Under the pieces are notes generated by a model. It saw nothing but the letters and a program-made list of their open reading frames with translations. It did not search any database and was not told the origin of the DNA. Of a stretch of 64,000 nt of DNA, positions 23,937 to 37,900 are shown one piece after another (the first letter of the stretch is position 1; every line of letters begins with the position of its first letter). The stretch comes from Lottia gigantea. Taxonomy: Eukaryota > Mollusca > Gastropoda > Lottiidae. The translations under genes and the position numbers were made by a program. The stretch spans positions 862,143 through 926,142 of the forward strand of contig NW_008709815.1 in the NCBI RefSeq assembly GCF_000327385.1, read 5' to 3'.

Positions 23937-26900
23937 ATGGAAAAGCTGGCATTACAGGAAGAGAGTACGAGCACTAAGGAGGTTAAGGTTCGTCGCTCCC
24001 AATGGTCGAGAAACTTGGACTTTGTGCTGTCATTCTTGGGATATACAATCGGTCCATCAAATATTTGGCGATTTCCTTATCTCTGCGCCAAAAATGGCGG
24101 CGGTACGTACACTTTTTTAATTACAGCGCCAAATGTAATAACAATATCTGAAGATGTTTGTATAAATAGATTCATAGCTTGAAGTATCCCTGGTTGCTAA
24201 AAGATCTATAAAGCCAATGTTTTTTTTTAGCTCATAAACATGCATTTCCGCTTTCCGCTTTGATCTTTGTTTTTCAACCAATTTCTCCAGTGAACTATAT
24301 GTATCAATACTCTTTATTATAGCCGTTTTCCTAATACCCTATGCAGTGTTTATGCTGTTGTTTGGTTTTCCATTAGCATTGCTAGAGTTATCATTAGGAC
24401 AGTATTCTGGTAAAAGTGCCTTTGCCGTATGGGACATCTGCCCAGCACTAAAAGGTAACGTACTTCTTTCTTGAACCAGAACCCATCTCAAACAACACAG
24501 GTATGAATATATGTTTTCCAAATTGAAAATAAAATAGAGCACAGATGTCACGGGAAGATTTTTCATTATTTTGTTTCTCCATTTCAATAAAACTGTTCAC
24601 CAAAATGTAAAACTAAAAAGTGATAGGGAAAGATAACATAGGGCCTATCTCATAGGGTCTATCTCACTTGGGCATCCTTATGTGTATTTACATATTTGTT
24701 TCAGGCATTGGTCTTGCAATGAATGCTGTAACAGTATTATACGGAATTTACTACATCATTATATTGTCGTGGGTTCTGTTTTATCTTTACAATTCCTTTA
24801 AAACACCTCTACCGTGGACAAATTGTGATAATTGGTGGAATACTGCCGACTGTATTGAAACTTTACAGACGGTGAAAAATAATATAACCTTAACGAATAC
24901 AGCATACAATTTTACAAGCCTGCAGTCAAATTTGTCAATGGAAATGCAGGAATTTGTCAACGATACGAGCATTATAACGAATGGATCTTATACAGCTCCT
25001 GAAGAATTTTGGAGGTATGTGTCGACGCTCTTTGAATGTGGTATGACTTTGTAAGATCCCCAAGTAGAAGATAAGTTTCAAAATTAGATATATACCGATG
25101 AAGACGGCAATGCCGCAATTGTTTTAGCTCTGAGTGATCAAAATGCTATTAACATTTATGTCTTTAAGCCATAAAATCTAACCAAGTACTCATCAAAAAA
25201 AGCACAAACCGGAAGTCGGTTATCATCCCGGAAGTCATGTTAAGAGTCATTCAAATATGTTGAGATGCATCCCTTAAGAATTCAACTAAATCTTCAATAG
25301 CACCACAAACTCAGTTGTTATGTATTGGTTTGCGTTGTCGCCAACTAAACAATTTCTCTTGTTTCAGCATCAATCTATTACGAATGTCTACTGGATTAGA
25401 TGATCTTGGAGACATTCAACTGCATTTGGTTCTAACATTAGCACTGGGTTGGATAATAATATTCTGTTGTATCATTAAAGGTGTTGAAACTGTAGGGAAG
25501 GTAAGTGTTACCTGGCAAATAAACAGGTGAAACTTCGAGAAATATATATTGAAATGGAAGACTTATATCTACGACCGACAGATAATCGCCGTTATTTCGT
25601 CTGACAGCGATGGAAATGTTAATGCTCTTGAGATTTGTTTGCTGTTTGCTTGTTTTCCAGGTGGTGTATGTAACAGCTATTGGTCCATTTATAATACTTT
25701 TTATCATACTAATTCGAGCAGTTACTTTGCCTGGTGCTGTAAAGGGAATAGAGTATTATGTAATTCCTGATTTCGAAAAGCTAGCAGATGTACAGGTTTT
25801 TATATTTCGAATATTTCCAAACTAAATAGTTTTTACAATGCATATTGTGGTCTATTATTTTTCTTATTAATCTGAACAGTACAAATAGAAGCTATAGTTT
25901 CCCAATTGCAAAGTCTGCCACGAAAAGCCACGAAACATGCAACCATTGTCACAGTGTTGCTGATGGGTTTGAAAATGATTTATATCGTTATCAGTAGGAA
26001 TTCCATTAAACCCGATTTATAAAGGAATTTCTTCAGATCATGGAAGGCGAGTTTAGTAACCCCACAGCAAACTAGCAGACCCAAAAACATAACAGATAGA
26101 GAATTCTTTGTAATAATTTCAGGTTTGGATTCAAGCCTTAATGCAGATATTTTTCTCCATGGGTATTGGATGGGGTGCATTTATAACGTTAGCTAGTTAT
26201 AATAATTTCAATAGCCATGTCGTTAGGTATGTTAAAAGATTTTAACAATTATTTATAGACGCTCTTGTTTTGGAAATAACAAAACAAAACGATGGTATGA
26301 GGACTGTGATTGGCTGGTTGTATTCCTATACGTAGTACACATTTGCAATAGCCAATCTTAACAATTGGAAATATATGAACCAATAAAAAGAAATACAGAT
26401 CAGATTTGGTTAAATTTGGTAATTGGGTTTTTCTTCCAATTGTATTCTTGCCGTGCTTACGTCATTGTAATTTCAGAAATACAATTGTATTTTGTATCGT
26501 TGGAGAAGGCACGAGTTTTGTGGCTGGATTTGTTGTATTCGCTGTTTTAGGTTTTATGTCTGAGAAGGCGGGGAAAAGTGTAGCAGAGGTAGCAACCGCA
26601 GGTAACATAATGTATTTTAAGATAGGTCTAACATGAAACAGTCTATAAGATAATAATTTCTTGTTCATTCTTCTTGTGGTTTGTTCGTTTATTGCACTAT
26701 TAGATAGCTAATTAACTTTGAGAGTTAAATGGTCTACTGTCACAATGAATGGTTCGAAGTGAATGATGTACTGAAACATGTTCCAAATGCAATTGTCATT
26801 TTTGTACTAACAGGTCCTGGTCTTGCGTTTATAACCTACCCAGAAGCTTTAAGTGAGTTACCATTACCACAGTTATGGTCTGTTTTGTTCTTCATTATGT

Positions 26901-29521
26901 TGTTCCTTCTTGCCATCGATTCCTTGGTAAGTTAACATTTGAAATAGTTTTCTTGCTTAAAGAGAGGTTATCTAAACCATTTCACGATTCCTAAAATAAA
27001 TTCGGTCTAATCACTAATCATTCGAGTGTAATTCCAGGCAGGGTATGCTTATTGATCACATGGTGCCACTTTTTGTTTTGAAATGCTTCCTCCTACATTC
27101 GTTATCAGTTCCCTCCCTTGACTATTGAAAGTAAATAAATATATTTTTCATTGGTTACATCCCTTGAACTTTTAGTTGCTATTTTGTTTGTTTGTTCGTT
27201 CCTGTTTGTAGTTTTAAGCGACTGTTTGTGATTAACATGATTGATATAAATCCAAGCATCATTAACTCAGCTGGGCAATTTTGGAGAGCTGAAACTCGAA
27301 CAAGTCTACAAACACTGGAAATTAGCTTACGTTTTGATATTTGCTCTGCCTGGAACCGCAAGAATCATTTCCATTTTATTATGACGTTATAAAACGTGTT
27401 TCAGTCAGTCTGAAATCTAAAAGTATAGTTAGTTCGGAGCAGAGGTATGCATTCCCACCGAGAAATGGAAGTCAGTTTCTGGCCCAAAATCACTTTTGAT
27501 CGGACTGGTGTTTAGGCCTATTCTTGATCTTTCTTCTCATACAACTAAAACACCAATAGCAAAAAAAAGGAAAATATTTGCCAGTCTCAATAGCCCCCTG
27601 TCTGTCAAGAAATTATCTAGATCCTTGCTCCAAATACAACTTCATCGTTAGATTGAAAATGAATAATATGGCCTTGTCTATTTTTTTATAGTTTGTGAGT
27701 CTTGAAATTATTGTCACAGCAGTTGTGGACGCAGTGCCTAATCCGACGTCGAAAACTCGTATATTGGTTACTGCTGTTATATGTGTTCTGATGTTTTTCG
27801 GTGGCCTGATATACACCACACAAGTGAGTTTCGACCTCACAAACCGGCCACTATGAGTGTCTGATTTTGTCAATATGGTAGAGGTGCGGTGGGGTTGCTG
27901 AACAAGAAACTTTGTAGAATAAAACGGGCGAGAAATCCAAAGTTTCCAAACCAGTCTCTGATAATATGTATAAAGTTAAAAGTGGACCAGATCAGATACC
28001 TTCGTCTTTTAAAGGGTTTTAAAAGATATCTTATTGGAAAGATGAAAAATGCAAGGTACCTACACAGGTAGGGGAGACCACACTTGCCTCATCCTGTTTG
28101 TTCTACAATTCAGCTTCGAATTCAACACTGTAAACAGTGTAAAAAAATGATCTCGACTGGATCTCAATACGTGCATTTACTTTTCAGGCGGGGATTTATA
28201 TATTTCAACTAGTAGATTGGTATATAGCATCAATCTCGGTTTTCGTCATAACATTTGCTGAATGTATCATTGTTTCCTGGATTTATGGTAAGTAAGGTTA
28301 CAAAGATATTAAGGACTATCTAGCCCTGGTGGCGGCATTAGCCGTACCCGTTCGTCAGACGTCTGAGGATTGAGTAGAGTCGGGTTTGTCGGCCTCGGGA
28401 CAATCATGATTACATAAAGGTATCTGGAACTCGGGTTGACTTGCAGAATCTGGATATCAACTAGATAAAATCATCAACTGCTAGTTTCCATCAGCACAAT
28501 TGCTCCTGTCATCTAATTGGTATCTGCGATCTTTCATTTGCCTTGAAGTAGCTACGGCTCTGCAAATCAGCATCGTTAACACGTGAACTTCTTGAAATTG
28601 AGGGCGAGATTTTAGATTTATATGTTTCAAATTTAGGTGTAGAAAGGTTTTCTGACAACATAGAAGCAATGACTGGAAGAAGACCACCCTTGTTTGTCAA
28701 AATACTTTGGCGATTTATTACTCCTTTTATTTTAGTCGTAAGTACTGCGAAGCTTATTCAGTGGTCAGGAGGAATGATTTCATTCGTAATTCAATTTGAA
28801 AAGATCTTTTAAATATGATTGATATATTTGTCATAATAAATTCATATCTCGAATCGCAGGAATCCCATGGACGGGAAACCGGGTTAGTGCAAATGGAAGC
28901 TTTAAGTGTTCACGAAAATGAAAGAGGGTACAAGTGTAGTCAGTTTTGACATTTCGAAGCTTTTGTCATTTCAGACAGCGTTTATATTTACCATAGCGGA
29001 GTTTAGCCCACCAACATATGGATCCTATGTTTATCCCTCCTATTCTAGTTATATTGGTTGGAGTATTGCCTTTGTCACTACATCACCTATACCTATATGG
29101 TTTATTAAAGAAATAAATCAGCGAGAGGGACCTTTATTACAGGTAGGTAGAGATATATTCCACTCAATGAACAAATAAATTGAGACATACATTGAAGCAA
29201 AAACTAACTATGTCTGTGAACACAAGACACAAATTGCTACCTTATAACATTTTGTGGTCTTCTAAGAGAAGATAATGGTCTTTTCGTGGTTTTTAAAATT
29301 TTGCCCGCTGTCTACAGACATGTGTGCCAAATTTCAATTCAAATATACTAAAGTATATAATCCATAAAATATACTAATCCATGTTCGGTTAATTGCAGAG
29401 AATAAAAACAGCATTCCAGCCAAACGACAACTGGCAGCCAGCAAAAGCCCAAATAGATAGTATACCAACCTCTACCTATGAAACTGCAACGTTTTTGGTT
29501 CAAAATCCACTTGAACGGTGA
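23937..29521 (+). CDS. SLC6-family sodium-coupled neurotransmitter/amino-acid transporter
   Basis: Twelve-helix plasma-membrane transporter that moves amino acids or amines with Na+ (and usually Cl-); closest in feel to the GABA/glycine transporter group. Thirteen coding exons: 23937-24102, 24323-24454, 24705-25014, 25368-25500, 25661-25795, 26123-26226, 26477-26601, 26814-26926, 27692-27823, 28188-28287, 28637-28737, 28975-29142, 29399-29521. All phases agree, giving 613 residues, the usual size. TM1 reads [20 protein letters not shown], followed by [10 protein letters not shown]6 reads [20 protein letters not shown]. The large second outer loop (residues about 125-200) has the Cys pair at its start and five N-glycosylation sites. 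The start is the first ATG in frame; an upstream TTG was ignored. Odd: several residues that normally bind Na+ and Cl- are changed (A to T, LG to PS in TM1; N to G in TM7). No disruption of the frame was seen. Substrate cannot be told. Confidence 0.93.
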
Positions 29522-31971
29522 AGGATTTGTAAGCAATGTAAAGGATAAAAATATAAAATGCACAGAACTCTACTGTTATTCTTTATTTCTGGTTGAAAAA
29601 GAAGTTCTTTAGTTCTCAAGGTGGGCCTTCCTGTATAATGATATGATTCAAGTGTTTCGATATAGGACCTTCTTCCAGGATTTCTCTATGCTGCTTTTGT
29701 CATTAAACGTCTACTGCTTTTGACAAGATTTTTGGTTACTGGAACAGTTCTTGATTTTTATCTGAACTAACGAATTTGTCTTCACTTTTTATAATTTTCA
29801 CTCGTTTGGTGTTTTGTTTGTTTCCTGGACGAATATTTACAATTTTTACAATTTACACAATTTCATAGTACACTTCTCGCAAGTCTTATTTTACACGATG
29901 TTTCCACAATTTAGATTGTCATCATCATTATTATCATCTAGACATCTAGATCGATCTCAACATCTCAACGCTTGAAATAATACAATATTATAATAAATGT
30001 ATCAAAAAACCATATTATTAGGTAAAATCTACCACAATGTGTCATTTATGTTTGAAAGATGTCAATATTCGAAAATTTAAAAATAGCCTCGTTACAGTGG
30101 TTCTAATTAAAGTAGACTATATTCAGATTTTATGACGTTACAAACACGTATTTAGCTTAACATAATAGTGGCTGCAATGCATAGCTGAAGGGGACCTGAC
30201 GAGATCATTAATGACGTCATCTAATTAATATTAACATAATTTCACACTATGATTCTAGTCCCCATTTACCAGCCTCATTCAACCATGTATCAAACATATG
30301 TATTACGTCTTGGTGATCGGGGATGAACAGGAAGAAATCAATCAATTATCAATTAATATAGGATCAAGGAGGGTAATTTTCAATTAGGAAATATATTAGT
30401 GATGATGCGCAGTCAAGGGATAACGGCCCATCGTGCATTAGGTTAAAATATTTCAAAGATTTCTTCAACATTTTGGAATTTTAAGCTCCCAACAGCTTGA
30501 CTCTTCTTCTGATATCGGATTAAAAACAACTCAAGTAAGTGTTGAACAACTAAAATTTTAAGTTATATATTATATTTCATATTTTTTAACAAACTGTTAG
30601 ATACATTTGTGTGTACTTTTCTATATTCTTGTTGATGACTTGCCCAACCAGTTCGGTTACTCAGGTTTTACGTCAAATATATTCAAATATTGAAAATTCG
30701 AATATACACTATACGAATATTGGTCATATTTTACTATTTGGACGAAAATACTGTTGCCTTTTCAGTCGTCTTATTGATCAGGTTTTCGGTCAATGAAAGA
30801 ATAAACTTGATGGATTAGGTACAAATGAAAAATTGAGAATTCGTTTAGATTTAGATTCAAGCAACGATAAAGTGCACAGCCTTACAGTAATACTACCTCT
30901 TAGAATGAACATACAATTTAGAGTTCCTAACTTGGACATTAGTATATATTCATTAGTGGACTTACCTGGTGTCATAACTATACATCAGAATCCATATATA
31001 ATCCGGTAAATCTATCAACCTTGGTACTTATTGAAAGACGCTAAAAAAAATTTTTGTTCAATAATTACTTGTAGTTTTATGGATAATTACTTAGTTTTAC
31101 AGATTTATCAGATTATAAGGGAATTTGTTGTATAGTTCTGACACCAGATAACACCACTGGTGATTACAGACGCGTTTTGGCCAAGTTTAAAAATTCCAAA
31201 TTTTGTGAGGCAATGTTCCTTTAAGGAAAGATTTTATAATTTATTAAAATATGGACCATAAAAAATAATGACAAAAGTACATAGAATGCTGGTTATTGGA
31301 GAATATTACCTATATTACGAGATATTAAGGATAAGGATGGCTGTATTCATTTACTGAAACGTAATGATTGCCTGAAGTGAAATTGATACATCGAAGTACT
31401 AATTAATCATAATTATCATATTTTTTAATTAATGGACCGTATCCACGATAACCATGTTATTGATAAGGGATTAAGTGCGAATTTTGAATGTCAATTTTTA
31501 TGGATATAAAGTTATCAAATTATTTGCATTACACGCTTATAAAAGTTCACCCAAGCTTTCCACAACTCATTGGTTTAATTTAAACATATTTACTACAATT
31601 TTTAAAAGACAATGACTCAAGTTACAAAAACTTAAGTATCACCCCCGAACGACTATTACCAAGTGGTAAAGTGGACAGTGAGGAGCATTTCTTTGTATAT
31701 ACCTGAGAATGCAAGATGACCACAAATATTCAATCTATAATTTTTTTAGTAGGTAGATGTTTAATTTGTTTAAAACCCACTGTCACACTTCTTTTAGGCT
31801 TCAAAAAATTCTCACATATGTCGGCTTTTGAGAAATTCAAAAACCGATGTCTCAGACAAGTTAATGCCCCCCCCCCCCCTCCCCCTACAAAAGAAAAAAA
31901 TATCCGGTGAGTTTTTCCACATAGCAAATTCACATGTAAATGTATATTTGGATCGCACTTGAATTTCAGAT
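29522..31971. other. Intergenic between SLC6 and FRRS1-like A
   Basis: The beginning is the SLC6 3' untranslated region, with AATAAA at 29992-29997 as a possible poly(A) signal. About 30920-31020 matches 9850-9950 (shared TGGACTTACCTGG and GTCATAACTAT). A 13-C tract sits at 31867-31879. An AG acceptor two bases before the ATG at 31972 implies an unplaced upstream non-coding exon of the next gene. No other gene is visible. Confidence 0.55.
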
Positions 31972-34900
31972 ATGGTGCAGTACAGTCAATTATTAATAGC
32001 AACATTTGTAATCCTAATTCCATGTACCATTTCATATCCAAATGGTTCCCCAGACTCTTCTTGTTTCAACCTAATGCCAGGACATGGTGTACCTCCACAA
32101 CAAACCAGATCACCTTATGTCATATTAGTCAACCAAACCCGGTATCGGCCTAATGAAATCATACGTGGTAAGTACACTTCTATAACCTTCAAGAACAACT
32201 GAAAATGAACTCCGCTAATAATAACGTGTTTATGTGATGTTCACCTTTCTTGATCTTATTATGTTGCTTTTGACTAAGTTGGTGAACTCGACAACCCCAT
32301 GAGAGTTTACCTACAAGAATGGAAAAAAAAATTACAAGTTTCATATTGGTATTGTCTAATAAATGACTGGAACAGTAGATCATGCCGTGTCAGCATTTAA
32401 TAAGTTTATATTACCATATCTGCGATAGGCCTCGGTAAAATGAAGAACATATGTATAATATTTATGTTTCTGAAGGCAGATCTTTCACCTCTATTCCACA
32501 AGAGGTTCTTGAACCTTGTGGCAATTATTTTTCTCGCATTGTGTTTCTTCCAATTTTCACCGATTGAGCTGCATATCATATGAAATGAAGTATTTATGGA
32601 AACAAAAGAGTTCCTTCTTTAAAAACACCTATTGGATCCCCTTATAATGATGATTACATTTTCAGTTATGATTCGTGGCTTATGTGGAAGAACATTTAAA
32701 GGTTTTCTGATAGAAGCTAGAAGAGCAGATCCGGGAATGAATACAACCGAATTATTAGGAGTATTCAGTCAAGTGGCTGGTACACAATGGAGGTGTATGA
32801 CTGTAAGTGGATTTGACCTGTTCAACAGTAGATCTAATGATCACATGGCGTCATGCTTTGAACCAGATTATGGTCTATCAGTCAAAAACCCCGGTTGATG
32901 TCCAGTAGGCATATCACAGAGCGACAAGATTCTATATATATTCAATACAAAAGTAATCACCATATAAATTATCTACTTTAATTTGTATAGTTTAGTGGTG
33001 TAAACTCAATCCATTTGAATTTTGACTGGACTTTAGACTTATCAGACCCGAATATTTCTTTTTCAGAAAGGTTTAACACATACTAGCAATACACCAACAG
33101 GTTCCTTAATGTTTGACTGGATGGCGCCGAGCATGAGTTCCGGTCATGTGATCATAAAGTAAGTGCACATACTGCTTAAATGCGAGTGTAGAACAAGTCC
33201 CCATAATAATGTCAATTTTTTCAACAATCTTGATCAAGAACTAAGACGAAAAAAAGTTGAAGGCTCATAGCTTTGCTAATGGAATTTCAACCTAAATGAC
33301 GGAATCCTACATAAATAAATATTCTATTTTTTTGTTTTCAGAGGAACTTTCGTTGAAAACTACAGAACCTATTGGGCGAGCGTCAACTCCGCAATTATTT
33401 ATGACCCGAATTCCACGCCTTTAAGTGTGCACCCGTCAAGCTTACTTACGCCTTACATAACACCTTGTGAATCAGATCGTGCTGGAGCGGCCGTAGATAC
33501 AACAACAACAACAACTACAACAACAACGACAACGACTACAACCACTCTACCAACAACAACAACCACAACAACTGTACCTACGACCAAACCACAAACTACG
33601 ACCACATCAACGTTGGCCCCTACAACCCGACGCACATTAATCCCAACAGTAGCTCCAGCATTGACAACCACAGCTCCGAAAACAACTACCACTACTGAAC
33701 CGATAACACAAGCACCTTTATGGGAAACAACGGCTTTCATTCCCTTCCACGATCCGGACCATGGATGGATCAACCAACCAGATGGTAAAAGTGTGCCTAC
33801 AGTCCCCACCTTTAAAGAACCTGCAAATGCTACTGTTGTATTTGCAAATGAAGCACCACAAACGCCTGTAAGTATTTTGAAAATCCAACTGAAGAATTCT
33901 TTTTTCAACCCGTCTCCTTGTAAAGACGGCATAAAGTTATATGCAATAGATTTATCATACCATTCAGCAAACCACTGACATTGTTAACTTGAACCCTCAC
34001 AAGACCAAACTCAATGTAAACAACAATTCTTATTTCAGATCAAGCATATATATATGAAACAAGAATGTGGAGCCACACATGGATGTTTCAGTAAATGCGA
34101 TAGCAAAGAGTGTGAGTTTCTCGTCACTTGGAAAGAGTACGGTGAAAAGGTGACCTTTGAAGTAACTGCCACAGCTTTAGAAGGTATTGAAGATCAATAT
34201 TTGGCAATTGCGTTTTCAAGAGATACCAAAATGGTAAGTTACTCTAAGACCATGTATTTATTATGCCATTTCATACGTATGGGTCCAGTATCACTTGGGG
34301 TTCTTAGAACGTTTATTCAGAAGTTAGCATAGTTGCTTAAAATCATTGATGTTGCAATGCTACAGTCCAAAAACTCTTTCAGCATGGAATCCTACATATA
34401 CTTTGACATATGTACTTCCTGGCTATATTTAATGAACTTAGACCATAATTCCTCATTATACCCTAATGTCACCATATTGTTACTACTTACATAGTTAGCT
34501 TTGAGAGTGATGACATGAGTTGGGTTCTGGTTAAAGTATTTTCGGTTTTTATTTGTCTTTTGGAAGTCTAGAACAGATCAAATCCGACAGGTTGTTGGAA
34601 GATCAAGACATCATTTTAAAAAAAATTCACAGTATTTTTTTTTTATTTAAGGGGCATGACAGTATTGTGGAATGTGTACATATAAATGGAAAATTTACAG
34701 CACATCTATCGTATAATGAACGATTTGTAAACCAAAGATTGGAACATGTAAGAAAAATCATTTGTTTCTTCATTTGGATTGGAAGTGAACCTACTAAAAT
34801 GCTCATTTCATTGTCGAAATGGCCGTATTTTTTTTCCTGAGGCGACTCATCCACCATCTCCTGGAGTTTGAAATGACGATTTTCATTTTCACTTTTTAGA

Positions 34901-37900
34901 ATCCCGATGTCCTGGAGCTCAGATCAGCCTTTTTTGACAATGGTTTTATCTCATGCGAGTTTTCACGAGCAAAAACTTCGATCGATGTGAATAGAATTTT
35001 CAATTTAGAAAAGGATTATTTTGTCATTTTTGGTCAAGGACCTATAGCTGATCCTTTAACAGGTACGTGTCTTTATGTCCAAGGTTTATGTAAGACCTGA
35101 AGAGTTTGATTGTAGAAATTGTCAAACAGCGAATCCTTATCATTAAAAGTGGTGCACATGGAAATGACGGCTATATCAAATTAGGTCAAATTATATGCGT
35201 AATTGTAATACATGTATAAGGTTTTCATATTTCAAATGCAAGATAACCATTTCGTATTGTTTCGTTGTCTCACGTGCCTCTATTGTAATGATTTTTAACT
35301 ACATGTACTGACTTCTTACAGGTACCATTGGTAAACATCTTACAGATCCATATGTAACAGCTCAAATCATAGATTTTCAGAAGCACGAAAATGTGGAAAT
35401 TTACAAATTAGACAAGGTGTTTATTAAAATACATGGTGAGAATAACTTTTTACATTAATGTCTGCAACATTTCCTTGCGTGTGAGAGCACACTGTTCTGT
35501 TTATGAAAGGATCAACAGACCGATGCCCTGTTCACCAGCCGGCCAAATTAGTAATTGGTATAATGAAAAAGCATGTTGATTAAAATTTAAAAACTGATAT
35601 AAGCACGTGAAAATTCAATCATAAATATATTGTACATATTGCAGGTTGTTTTATGGCGTTTGCCTGGATGTTTTGCGCCAGTATTGGTATCGTCATCTCG
35701 AGGTTTTATAAACCATTATGGCCAACAACTATGGTCTGTGGTAGAAAAGTGTGGTATACGGTAAGGATCCTCTGTCTAATGTTGTATACTATCGTGCAAT
35801 TGAACACCTGAATAATGTTTTTTGTATATCGCAATTTTTATGTAAATTAGAACATGGCAATGGTGTGTTTTTTTTATTAACCATTTTGGCATATTGAGCT
35901 TTTGAAACTTACTTGAAACTTAAATAAGCTGTGGATTAGATGGGTTGAAATTGTCCGTTGAAATTAAATTATAATGGCAATAATGTCAATTGAATATTTG
36001 TTTATTTCAGGTTCATCGATTCCTGATGTGTCTAGTTGGTATTTTGGTCATAGCCGCCTTTATTATTATTTTCCTGGAAGTACAAGGTCTCAGTGAGGTA
36101 CGAGTTCCTGTTAGTCTTTTGAACTATTTTCTGATTTCTTAAACAGTGTTCAGGCAGAGAAAGGAAGGCTTAAAAAAAACACTCAATCCTCCTGATCCCC
36201 TTGTCATTTCTCTCCTTTGGTCGTCTCGGTCTTCATCTTTCCTCTTCTCGAAATTTTTCTATTTCCTCGCCCTTACCCACCTCGCCCAATTGGAATTAGC
36301 ATGATAATACAAAAGGTATTTTAGAATAATATTCAAATGTTTCGGGGTTTTGTTTTCAAGTTTGTGACCGAATGACATTTCTTAATATAGACTGATCTTA
36401 TTTTTAGATCAGCCTAGAGAGCATGAAGAAGTTACATCCAGTTGTTGGTATCATAGTCACTTTTCTTACGATTGTAAATGTAAGTTTTATACGTTTAAAT
36501 GTTAGAGAGATTATAGTTTTTGTGGCTGTAATTGATGGTCAATCCTCTGGTGCTTGTACGTCTGATCGCACAGTTTTTATTGGACAGTCTTAATATTCGC
36601 AATATTATTCTTCACAAATAATAACAGCAACCCAATTTTTAGATGTGTTGATTATCATTTTCAGATATTGATGGGAATGTTCAGACCAGGTTATGACTCA
36701 AAACACAGAACAGCTTTCAATTGGGTTCATTGGTGTACTGGTATCATGGATCACATTATAGCTAGTAAGTTAGATTTAAATAATGTGTTGTGGCGTATTT
36801 TTGCCTATAGATATTACTGTAACCGTAATTGAATATCCGCCAGTATCCGTATGGATCCTGACACTTTTAAAAGAAGTCGGCTTTGGTTCCTTTTATCTTT
36901 GCTGACTTTTCTGGGTTAAAAGATCCATTCTTCACCATTGTACAATTGTTTGTGGCGTTTCGATTTGGCCAAAATGGCGATGAAAATACATTGTATGGGT
37001 AAATATTATTTGAATGAGTTTTTTTTATTTTCAGTTGTAAATATTGTGTTAGGGGTAGAACTACAGAAAGCACATGTCCATAGTTATATTCAGTACATTA
37101 TATTCTGTTATGCCGCGTACCAGTTTCTTATAGTTGTAATACTAGAAATAGTTCAATGTAATAGCCGAGTTAAAGGTATGTATGCCCGAAATGTAATTGA
37201 AATAAGATTATAGTTTCGTTGCATTGTAATCGAACAAGTTTTCTATAGCTCTCTTGTCCTAATGACGTTATATCAAAGTGTGTCTTGTAGGACTCGTTGA
37301 CGAATTGTGGGATAGAGAAAGTAAGACGAACCTCTCCTTGTAACGTTTCCTACATGACACGATTTGATTGGTTAAGACTAACGTCATTAGAACGGGACTT
37401 GTTAGAAAACTGGTTAGATTAAAATGGAGAAAAAATTATCAGAAAAAAATTGCCAGAAAAAAAGAATCAAAATTTTAATTATATTTGTTGAGCTGGCTGT
37501 GGATTATAATCTTAGACCAATATGACAACCTCTCCTTGTAACGTTTCCTACATGACACGATTTGATTGGTTAAGACTAACGTCATTAGAACGGGACTTGT
37601 TAGAAAACTGGTTAGATTACAATGGAGAAAATATTATCGGAAAAAAATTGCCAGAAAAAAAGGAACAAAATTTTAATTATATTTGTTGAGCTGGCTCGTG
37701 GATTATAATTTTAGGAAATAACAAGGAATAGAGTAGTTTGATTAAGATATGCTTGTTCGTTGTCCAAAAAATCCATGTGAATTGTTTGGGACAAAAGTTC
37801 TCGGTTAACGCCTACACTAAATTGTTGGGTTTTTGAATAGTTTGTTTTATCCTGATAGTTTAAGCAGTACTTTTATGGTATGAAGAAGGTGCCATTCAAA

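Noticed and set aside
31730-32041. Gly-rich minus-strand frame
   Set aside because: Its Gly run comes from the C homopolymer at 31867-31879 and it overlaps the first coding exon of FRRS1-like A.
33453-33932. Val-rich minus-strand frame
   Set aside because: It is the antisense of the Thr-rich linker exon of FRRS1-like A, which has correct splice phases and domains.
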